Assembly: GCF_001949145.1 (NCBI RefSeq)
Contig: NW_019091501.1
Coordinates: 409,570 to 422,947 of the forward strand
Direction of reading: 5' to 3'
DNA from: Acanthaster planci
Taxonomy: Eukaryota > Echinodermata > Asteroidea > Valvatida > Acanthasteridae
Length of the DNA stretch: 13,378 bases
Shown here: positions 9,001-13,378 of the stretch, piece after piece
Layout of the letters: each line of letters starts with the position of its first letter
Numbering within the stretch: position 1 is the stretch's first letter
The notes under the pieces: model-generated
Seen by the model: the letters and a program-made list of their open reading frames with translations, nothing else
Databases searched by the model: none
What the model was told of the DNA's origin: nothing
Made by a program: the position numbers and the translations under genes

Positions 9001-10947
9001 AGAGCCTGTTTAAGAATACATGTATGTAAAACCAACTTGAACCACTGAAGCATGACATCACTCGCTTAGCAAACAGAAATTGCCAGAACCTCTTTACAGG
9101 TGTAAAATCCTTTACACCTGGAAAGATCAAGGGAACAACTGTACTTGCAAGGGGCCTCAAGCCCCACACTTGGGCTCTACCTTCCTCCATCCCGCAAAAT
9201 CTTCCAAAGGCTCCTGCTGGATTAAAGGAAGGTTTATATAAATGCAAGGCTCTGTCCAGCATCAGGTCCATGTTTGTCGGCCAGTGTCAGTAACTTACGT
9301 CTGCTATGGCAAAGTAGTGCTTAGGAAGTTCCGGGTTGGTCTTTGGATCCTGGAACAAGCAAACCAAAAATTCATTTGTAGATTTCTGCTTTTGTAGATT
9401 TGTACGTCAATGTCATTTTGATGTTCACCCTAGTGAAAGAGACACCAAAACCTATGCTGGCCGAAATCCACTAAAGGGTACATGTACATGTACCGGTACG
9501 TGTTTCTGATATAAACAGGTGCCTTGTGGGTGGGTGCGATGCTGAACACTCCCCCCCCCATGCCAAAATGACAAATGCCAAAGATCTTGTTAAAAAACTT
9601 ACAAGGCCTCTGGTGTCGTAGAAGCGTACACGTTCCCTCACTCCTCTGTTGGACTCCACAGAAGCTACATAGATATCCTCTATCGTGGCAATGGAGTTTT
9701 GCTGTTCAGGGAGGGAACATCAAGAACAGTGTACTAACAGTGCTGTGCAGTTCTCTCATTCTTGCCATGCTGGCTTTTCAAAGAAAAATGCAGGACCGGT
9801 CAGTGGAGAAACACACCTGCTTCTTTGTGGTATTGGTAAGACAGGCTTCTTCAGTTGTTAAAAGGACCCATGGGGTAGCGTATTTACATGTAGTTCTTCA
9901 CAACAGTCCAAAATGGGCTTCCAGAGCTACAGCTACATGTAGGTCTATTGTCGGCACATCTCTGTGTATTTCCAGTGGAGTCAAAACCTTGACATAAGTC
10001 TAGACAACAGATTCCAATGCAGCCTAAGTAAGACCATTCTGTGCATTTTCCCCCAAAGCTGAAATGCATTTATGACCATATTCTCAAGGTCCAGCTCTAT
10101 AGCCATGTGGTAAATGGAACAAAAGCCTTAGTGCTGCATACTGCAGAAAATGCATCTTAGGCCGTGTCTTCCAGAGCTATGGCTACCCCGGTAGGTCTAT
10201 TGTCTGCGCATCTCCACGCATTTCCATTGCAGCGAGGCCCTAGACCTAACTTAAGACAAGAGATTCAGATGCAGCCTTAGTTCCGGGATGTCTGACCAAA
10301 AGAGCCGCCTACATCCAAACATGCACATGATGCAAGAGGCCCAAGCCTGCAGTGTACAATGTACATGTANCATGGTGCCTGTCATGTGCATACTACATAA
10401 TTATTCATGTTAATGTTTCTAGCCACACCATGTCCACCCTAGGCCTCTATCCCACGTCATGACCCCACACCCCACCCTTTTGCCTCAAGCATCTGTCTGA
10501 TATTCCTGGCTGCAGGAATGGCAGCCGGCAGGTAGGCCTACGTAGGCCTACATAAACTTTCGGATTCGGGTTTTAAGTAGTACTAGTAGGCTTACATGTA
10601 CACTTGACAGTAACTTGCCCATGTACATGTATTTTCATGTAGGTCTAAGTCAATCAACCGTGCTAGGCCCCTACTGACATACAGAACTCAAGAAGGTACA
10701 TGTATGTGCATGTTCATGGACGTGTACCTCCATCTGTCCATGATCTGTCCATGCAAACACATGATCTATGACCCTAGCTTTGGCCTAGTACTAGGCCACC
10801 TCTAAGTGGCGAAAGGCTCAGAGTCGGAGATGCGTGTGCCACACTTACATTTCCTATCACATGATTTCCGAAGATAGCCTGCTCCAGCAATGCCGTCTTT
10901 CCGACGCAAGAGCTCCCACAGACAACAACTTTACAGGTACGCCCCAT
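6032..10947 (-). CDS. NKIRAS: kappaB-Ras, NF-kappaB inhibitor-interacting Ras-like GTPase (seven coding exons)
   Basis: CDS join on the minus strand: 10947-10849, 9701-9603, 9349-9299, 8719-8615, 6936-6843, 6480-6394, 6099-6032. It totals 603 nt and 200 residues (human paralogues about 191-192). All introns are GT-AG and phases agree throughout. The P-loop is GSSCVGKT (11-18). Switch I has TIED (39-42), with T39 matching Ras T35. DTRGL (62-66) replaces Ras DTAGQ, so the catalytic glutamine is lost. NKAD (126-129) binds guanine. EVTVANR (154-160) stands where Ras has the SAK motif. The tail KSSFPL (180-185) is a family signature, and there is no CAAX box. Family members bind the IkappaB PEST region, slow IkappaB degradation and so dampen NF-kappaB in the cytoplasm. 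The start is the ATG at 10947 (AAAAATGG); the in-frame codon seven upstream is GTG. Identification is secure. Whether it is nearer NKIRAS1 or NKIRAS2 is not clear. Confidence 0.95.
6394..6480 (-). other. NKIRAS: NKIRAS coding exon 6
   Basis: Encodes the rest of codon 150 to residue 178: [11 protein letters not shown], then [18 protein letters not shown]. It aligns with the human 'LWEVSVADRRSLLEPF..LASKMTQP' segment. The acceptor is CCGTCAG and the donor GTAAGC at 6388-6393, phase 1. Confidence 0.9.
6843..6936 (-). other. NKIRAS: NKIRAS coding exon 5
   Basis: Encodes residues 119-149 plus the first base of codon 150. It contains the guanine-specificity motif GNKADL and the segment [10 protein letters not shown]. 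The acceptor is TGCACAG. The donor GTACCT at 6837-6842 is the weakest in the gene, phase 1. Confidence 0.92.
6937..8614 (-). other. NKIRAS intron 4 (1,678 bp), nothing recognised inside
   Basis: The largest intron of the gene, bounded by GTAAGA and TGCACAG. The ORFs inside (for example 7538-7738, 7808-8074, 8151-8435) show no family resemblance. I see no RNA gene or clear repeat. Confidence 0.8.
8615..8719 (-). other. NKIRAS: NKIRAS coding exon 4
   Basis: Encodes residues 84-118, starting [14 protein letters not shown] and ending in a lysine-rich stretch, [14 protein letters not shown]. That stretch is a few residues longer than the human KEIDKSKDKKE. The acceptor is ATGCAG and the donor GTAAGA at 8609-8614, phase 0. 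Confidence 0.95.
9091..9126. repeat. strong hairpin with paired E-box cores in NKIRAS intron 3
   Basis: CAGGTGTAAA (9097-9106) and TTTACACCTG (9111-9120) pair perfectly around the four-base loop ATCC. After one mismatch, five more pairs (TCTTT with AAAGA) extend the stem outward. Each arm contains CAGGTG/CACCTG, the core recognised by Snail- and ZEB-type repressors. Confidence 0.6.
9299..9349 (-). other. NKIRAS: NKIRAS coding exon 3
   Basis: A 51-nt exon encoding residues 67-83 ([17 protein letters not shown]), which matches the family segment around 'ELP+H+F'. The acceptor is TTCCAG and the donor GTAAGT at 9293-9298, phase 0. It is short enough to be missed by ORF scanning. Confidence 0.93.
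9477..9494. repeat. 18-bp ACATGT palindrome
   Basis: GGTACATGTACATGTACC is a perfect palindrome, followed by the overlapping palindrome GTACCGGTAC (9490-9499). Many other ACATGT/TACATGTA copies lie in intron 1 (about 9880-10720). Confidence 0.8.
9603..9701 (-). other. NKIRAS: NKIRAS coding exon 2
   Basis: Encodes residues 34-66, with switch I ([12 protein letters not shown]) and the start of switch II (YDTRGL). The acceptor is AACAG at 9702-9706 and the donor GTAAGT at 9597-9602, both phase 0. Confidence 0.95.
9919..10030. repeat. diverged direct repeat, copy 1
   Basis: Begins TTCCAGAGCTA, contains GTAGGTCTATTGTC and ends near GCAGCCTAAGT. It matches the copy starting 250 bp to the right at roughly three positions in four by eye. 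Confidence 0.6.
10169..10281. repeat. diverged direct repeat, copy 2
   Basis: Begins TTCCAGAGCTA, contains GTAGGTCTATTGTC and ends near GCAGCCTTAGT. It pairs with copy 1 at 9919-10030. Both are probably old copies of one dispersed repeat. Confidence 0.6.
10532..10551. repeat. 20-bp tandem palindrome
   Basis: GTAGGCCTACGTAGGCCTAC is two tandem copies of a 10-bp palindrome and is itself a perfect palindrome. Confidence 0.8.
10849..10947 (-). other. NKIRAS: NKIRAS coding exon 1
   Basis: Encodes residues 1-33, from [11 protein letters not shown] through the P-loop GSSCVGKT to GNHVIGN. The donor is a perfect GTAAGT at 10843-10848, phase 0. Confidence 0.95.
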
Positions 10948-10949
10948 TT

Positions 10950-11165
10950 TTGTCCAGATTTCTTCCACAATTACTTTAACCAGTTCAAGAATAACAACCG
11001 AAATTAGTCCAAAACCTAACCCGAGGTAGGCCTAACGCTAGCCATTACATTGTTTATCAATACATACATATATTCAGACGAGGTCAGTCACGAGAGGGCG
11101 CACAACGATTCACTGTCAGCTAGAGCTGCGATTTTTCCGAAGTTTGATTGCAGCCATTTTTCAAG
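10950..11165 (-). promoter_or_regulatory. probable NKIRAS promoter and 5' UTR
   Basis: This stretch lies directly upstream of the NKIRAS start and is richer in CpG than the flanking intron (about ten between 11001 and 11160). There is no clear TATA box at a useful distance. On the minus strand AAAATGGCTGC (about 11150-11160) is one base from a YY1-type promoter element. Promoter identity is inferred from position. A non-coding first exon further up is possible. Confidence 0.35.
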
Positions 11166-11410
11166 TGGCAACCCTCAATTTTTCAAACATAGTTTTTAGC
11201 CGTTCTGCACTCATATGAAAGCTCGAAGACCCAGGGAGTTGATCCTGGCAACAATTTACACAATCTCACCCTATTAGGGGCCAAACAATTTCCTTTTTCA
11301 AAAGATACTATTTTTTTGGAGGGGGGGTGACTTTTAATGCTAATGAACTCGCCAGAAATTCTCACTTGAATCAGTGGTCTGCACCCTGTAATGGCAACTT
11401 CCTGAATGAA

Positions 11411-11440
11411 TTTATCACGGGATGACGACATCGCAAAAAT
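11411..11440. repeat. 30-bp direct repeat, copy 1
   Basis: Starts TTTATCACGGGATGACGACA. It matches the copy at 11478-11507 at 26 of 30 positions, 67 bp away. Confidence 0.65.
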
Positions 11441-11477
11441 TGACTGACGACACCCATGACACCTATACTTGGGATGA

Positions 11478-11507
11478 TTTATCATGGGAGGAAGACATCG
11501 CAAAAAC
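11478..11507. repeat. 30-bp direct repeat, copy 2
   Basis: Starts TTTATCATGGGAGGAAGACA. Pairs with 11411-11440 and is probably a local duplication. Confidence 0.65.
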
Positions 11508-11739
11508 AGAGGAAAGAAGAAAGATAAGCTACGGGGCCCTGGAAGTGCCATTCGACTTGTTTAGGTCCTGACATTTTTTTCTCGGGATGGCAACATTATA
11601 CAGGCAAGATAACAACATCTTCAGATAAAGTAACAAATACACGAGCATTGTACAATGGCTGAGTGCCCATTCTCATATATATGCAAATGGTTTGGCGCAG
11701 GGTCAGGCAGCATATGCAGAGGCCGCAGCACGGTGTCGG

Positions 11740-11744
11740 GGCGA
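11740..11744. repeat. target-site duplication, left
   Basis: GGCGA directly abuts the left end of the fold-back element and is repeated exactly at 12001-12005. Confidence 0.6.
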
Positions 11745-12000
11745 CTACGGAAGCGTATTGCTGTCAATACGAAACATTTATTTTATCTCATTTAAACAAC
11801 TTAGTGTCTCGTAAGGACAAAGTTGTCTTGTTTAAACGACTTAGTTATCTCGTTTGAACGAGATACTAAGCTGTTTAAAAGAGATAGCTGTGTCGTTTAA
11901 ATGAGATAACTGTCATTTAAACGAAAAAGCTGTGTCATTTAAACGAGATCATTTAAATGAGATAATTTCTTTTCGTATTGGCAGCAATATGCCTCCGTAG
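11745..12000. mobile_element. 256-bp fold-back MITE-like element
   Basis: The ends are 30-bp terminal inverted repeats: 11745-11774 (starting CTACGGAAGCGTATTG) pairs with 11971-12000 at 27 of 30 positions, and all three differences are transitions. A second perfect inverted pair, TTATCTCATTTAAA (11783-11796) with its complement (11952-11965), lies inside. The interior consists of about nine degenerate units of roughly 21 bp built on TTTAAACGAGATAACT. It reverses orientation around 11855, where CTTAG-TATCTCGTT pairs with AACGAGATA-CTAAG. Exact GGCGA copies flank it. There is no coding capacity, so it is non-autonomous. A 5-bp duplication is unlike hAT, Tc1 or piggyBac; Transib makes 5-bp duplications, but the usual CAC end is absent. 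Confidence 0.8.
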
Positions 12001-12005
12001 GGCGA
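12001..12005. repeat. target-site duplication, right
   Basis: GGCGA, an exact copy of 11740-11744 directly after the right end of the element. Confidence 0.6.
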
Positions 12006-12300
12006 CCTTGCGTTTTGGGCGACAGTATGACTTGGAACGGATGAAGAACACGGCAACGGAGCTAAAGGCTTGAACTACTGTGACCAACGTTTATTCTTTG
12101 TTGAATTTAAATAAAAGAGGCAGTTGGAAGTCAGAACATTTTGCCTCAGTGAAGTGTGTTTTATTAGAGGATCATCCCCAGTTATTACGCTACGATGGAC
12201 TTTACATTTGTTGCAGTGTTGAGTTTGAACTTGTGCATTTGTGTAAAATAGTTAACTCTGTTAAGTAGTATGTAAATTGACAGTTCCGGACCAATAAAAC
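12006..12300. other. transition region, no gene recognised
   Basis: The + strand open frame at 12080-12268 begins with GTG, not ATG, and resembles no family. An AATAAA lies at about 12294-12299. CpG is moderate. The boundary between host DNA and the compact ORF block probably lies between here and 12480, but no clean junction is visible. Confidence 0.4.
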
Positions 12301-12304
12301 CCCT

Positions 12305-12324
12305 GGTAGGTATACGACCCTAAA
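12305..12324. repeat. 20-bp perfect direct repeat, copy 1
   Basis: GGTAGGTATACGACCCTAAA, repeated exactly at 12358-12377 with a 53-bp period. It sits at the left edge of the compact ORF block. Confidence 0.8.
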
Positions 12325-12357
12325 GCCTCTAACAGCCAAAAAAGAAAAAGACCCTTG

Positions 12358-12377
12358 GGTAGGTATACGACCCTAAA
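12358..12377. repeat. 20-bp perfect direct repeat, copy 2
   Basis: GGTAGGTATACGACCCTAAA, identical to 12305-12324. Its role is unknown; it could be a terminal or regulatory repeat of the inserted segment. Confidence 0.8.
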
Positions 12378-12482
12378 ACCGCGGAAAACTCACAAAAGTC
12401 GCTCATCGTGTCTTTCTTTACCAGGGTGTGGGTGAGCTGGCTAAACAACTCGCGAGAAGAATTGACAAAAAAAATAAACACT

Positions 12483-12496
12483 ACATAAAAATAAAT
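12483..12496 (+). promoter_or_regulatory. AT-rich motif at the start of the Cys-rich ORF
   Basis: ACATAAAAATAAAT runs into the ATG at 12495. It matches ACATAATTATAAAT ahead of the next ORF (13034-13047) at 12 of 14 positions. It could be a shared viral-type promoter or transcription start element. No ribosome binding site is present, which argues against bacterial origin. Confidence 0.3.
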
Positions 12497-13013
12497 GGAA
12501 GATAAAACTACAAACGTGAATTGTTATTTTTGCAAAGACACGAGAAATTCGGTTGACTTGATAGATTCTTACGATTGCTCTCGTTGTTTTAATTCCAAAA
12601 GTTTACGCAAATGCATCGGTTGTAAAGAGTGTCGCAATTGTTACGAATGTCAAGATTGCGTCAGATGTAAGGACTGCCTCACCAGCGACGATTGCGGTAG
12701 ATGTATAAATTGCACGGCTTGTTTTAATTCATACGACTGCAGAAATTCAATTGCCTTGGACAGTTGTGAGGACTGTTATGAATGTGCCCGTTGTATCGAA
12801 TGTTTTGGTTGTACGTACTGCACCTGCTGCGTAAATTGTGACGAGTTGGAAGGAATGGATCACGTGGTTCTCGTAGATGGCAAGCATAAAAAGCTGAGGC
12901 ACGCGCGACAAAACGAGTCATTAACCGATTCAGCTACTAAACTCGACGCGGACTTATACAAAATTGGATTAATTATTGAATACAACGCTGACGTCGAAAT
13001 CCCGCCCGAATAA
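12495..13013 (+). CDS. cysteine-rich triplet-repeat protein, unknown function, virus-like
   Basis: A complete intronless ORF of 172 residues. It has 27 cysteines, of which 26 fall on every third residue in one register between residues 10 and 115. The other ten positions of that register are Ser (19, 25, 34, 64, 79, 85), Leu (22, 37, 88) or Thr (16). Only C111 is out of register. The residue before each Cys is usually D, E, N, R or G; the one after is often aromatic, beta-branched or basic. This suggests a regular solenoid, perhaps a beta-helix with a cysteine ladder that could bind metal, which is inference. Residues 116-172 are charged and non-repetitive. There is no signal peptide or membrane segment, so extracellular disulfides are less likely. 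The Cys codons mix TGT (16) and TGC (11), so selection holds the pattern rather than recent DNA repeat expansion. Start context is AAATAAATGG. Cys-triplet proteins of this look occur in some large DNA viruses and phages as I recall, but I cannot name a family. Confidence 0.8.
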   Translation: MEDKTTNVNCYFCKDTRNSVDLIDSYDCSRCFNSKSLRKCIGCKECRNCYECQDCVRCKDCLTSDDCGRCINCTACFNSYDCRNSIALDSCEDCYECARCIECFGCTYCTCCVNCDELEGMDHVVLVDGKHKKLRHARQNESLTDSATKLDADLYKIGLIIEYNADVEIPPE

Positions 13014-13033
13014 AAATGAAAAAAAATTTAGAA

Positions 13034-13047
13034 ACATAATTATAAAT
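13034..13047 (+). promoter_or_regulatory. AT-rich motif upstream of the second ORF
   Basis: ACATAATTATAAAT, continuing to TATAAATAAG and then the ATG at 13055. It resembles the motif before the first ORF. ATAAG just before a start also looks like the TAAG late-promoter core of baculoviruses and nudiviruses, but one short match is weak evidence. Confidence 0.3.
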
Positions 13048-13054
13048 AAGAACC

Positions 13055-13303
13055 ATGTCAACTCAAGTATTTATCGTTTCAGACGACCACGAGCGTCTAA
13101 ATGCCGACAACTGTGATCCCAATGTTACCTATGGCCCCTTTGACCCGAGTAAATTAATCATTTTAAATCCCGTGGTTAAAGAAGGGATCTACACTTCACC
13201 CATTTTTTTACCATCACAACGACCAAAACAAACGCCTGTTGATTATGACGACAGAACCCTGTTACGGTATAAACCCACTTCACAAATATGGCACTCGAGA
13301 TAA
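13055..13303 (+). CDS. small ORF of unknown function in the compact block
   Basis: A complete 82-residue ORF, 41 bp after the Cys-rich gene on the same strand, with no intron. I do not recognise it. It starts MSTQVFIVSDDHERLNADNC, is rich in Pro, Asp and Thr, and has no membrane helix or signal peptide. The middle has short hydrophobic beta-like stretches (KLIILNPVV) and the end is basic (KPTSQIWHSR). The start is favoured by the ACCATG context and by the spacing from the upstream gene. It overlaps the next ORF by 16 bp. The overlap, short spacer, CpG content and shared upstream motif support a real gene in a virus-like segment rather than a chance frame. Confidence 0.55.
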   Translation: MSTQVFIVSDDHERLNADNCDPNVTYGPFDPSKLIILNPVVKEGIYTSPIFLPSQRPKQTPVDYDDRTLLRYKPTSQIWHSR

Positions 13304-13378
13304 AACGTCCGAAAATATCCAGGGCCGTCAAATTTGTTACCAGATACAATCACCTACGGCAAGCGTACTCGATCACAT
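13288..13378 (+). CDS. N-terminal fragment of a third ORF, runs off the window
   Basis: Starts at an ATG with A at -3 (ACAAATATGG), 16 bp before the end of the previous ORF and in a different frame. It stays open for 30 codons to the window edge. The visible part begins MALEIKRPKISRAVKF and is strongly basic, like a nucleic-acid-binding or virion tail, but it is too short to classify. The evidence is the overlap arrangement and open frame only. Confidence 0.45.
   Translation, partial: MALEIKRPKISRAVKFVTRYNHLRQAYSIT

Larger units (their letters stand above)
9702..10848 (-). other. NKIRAS intron 1, rich in diverged repeats
   Basis: A 1,147-bp intron bounded by GTAAGT and AACAG. It contains a diverged direct repeat pair (9919 and 10169), many TACATGTA palindromes, a GTAGGCCTAC tandem palindrome, and the only undetermined base of the window (N at 10370). 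No coding exon is visible. Confidence 0.75.
11166..11744. other. intergenic, no gene recognised
   Basis: The minus-strand ORF at 11183-11551 has no recognisable domain and overlaps a local direct repeat, so I do not call it a gene. An octamer ATGCAAAT lies at 11681-11688 without an associated RNA gene. Confidence 0.5.
12301..13378 (+). mobile_element. probable edge of an integrated virus or virus-like element
   Basis: Three co-directional intronless ORFs are packed with a 41-bp spacer and then a 16-bp overlap, beside a host gene whose exons are scattered over 5 kb. By hand count there are about 53 CpG in 12481-13378 against 8 in the first 900 bases, as expected if the segment has not long been exposed to germline CpG decay. 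Start codons lack Shine-Dalgarno sites, so a eukaryotic virus is likelier than a bacterium. No hallmark gene (capsid, polymerase, ATPase, integrase) is in view. A contig misjoin remains possible. Confidence 0.5.

Noticed and set aside
10849-10968. Extended NKIRAS N-terminus with seven extra residues
   Set aside because: The upstream codon is GTG. The family starts at MG+xCKVVVCG, which fits the ATG at 10947.
11183-11551. 122-codon open frame on the minus strand upstream of NKIRAS
   Set aside because: There is no recognisable domain, its frame runs through a local DNA duplication, and the composition is like non-coding DNA. A chance frame is likelier.
11681-11688. Octamer ATGCAAAT as an snRNA or histone promoter element
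   Set aside because: No RNA gene or histone gene follows at a suitable distance. It is an eight-base match likely by chance.
12080-12268. Open frame of 62 codons on the + strand before the Cys-rich gene
   Set aside because: It begins with GTG rather than ATG, resembles no family and lies in the transition region. It is not supportable as a gene.
12305-12377. Telomere-directed integration suggested by CCCTAA
   Set aside because: There is only one CCCTAA per repeat copy and no tandem array, so telomeric DNA is not supported.
12724-12921. Minus-strand open frame inside the Cys-rich gene
   Set aside because: It is a shadow of the regular Cys codon pattern on the opposite strand.
13041-13050. 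Baculovirus or nudivirus assignment from the ATAAG late-promoter core
   Set aside because: A five-base match in AT-rich DNA cannot assign a virus family, and no hallmark gene is present.

Overview
The window looks like nuclear DNA of an animal, probably a marine invertebrate. It holds one clear seven-exon gene with GT-AG introns and long AT-rich, CpG-poor non-coding DNA. Short palindromes built on ACATGT and GTAGGCCTAC are frequent. My impression from memory is that such palindromes are common in echinoderm and other invertebrate deuterostome genomes, but the species is not proven here.

Layout. Bases 1 to about 5375 hold no gene I can support. The + strand is T-rich over much of this stretch and could be a very long 3' UTR of a + strand gene lying to the left, or plain intergenic DNA. 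From 10947 down to 6032 on the minus strand lies a complete gene for kappaB-Ras (NKIRAS), an atypical Ras-like GTPase that restrains NF-kappaB signalling by binding IkappaB. I rebuilt it from seven exons (200 residues), including two 3' exons (6394-6480 and 6032-6099) that simple ORF reading misses. Its 3' UTR probably ends near 5375 and carries two adjacent perfect Pumilio-type sites. Its introns contain diverged repeats, palindromes and one strong hairpin. Its promoter probably lies just above 10950.

From 11200 to 12300 the DNA is intergenic. It includes a 256-bp fold-back element (11745-12000) with 30-bp terminal inverted repeats and a 5-bp target duplication.

The right end (about 12300-13378) is different in kind. 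It holds three intronless + strand ORFs, with a 41-bp AT-rich spacer between the first two and a 16-bp overlap between the second and third. CpG is about six times denser than at the left end of the window, and two of the start codons share an upstream AT-rich motif. The first ORF encodes a cysteine-rich protein in which 26 of 27 cysteines fall in one every-third-residue register over about 106 residues. None of the three has a family I recognise. The organisation suggests an integrated large DNA virus or a virus-like mobile element, though a misjoined contig cannot be excluded. No viral hallmark gene is visible in the part shown.
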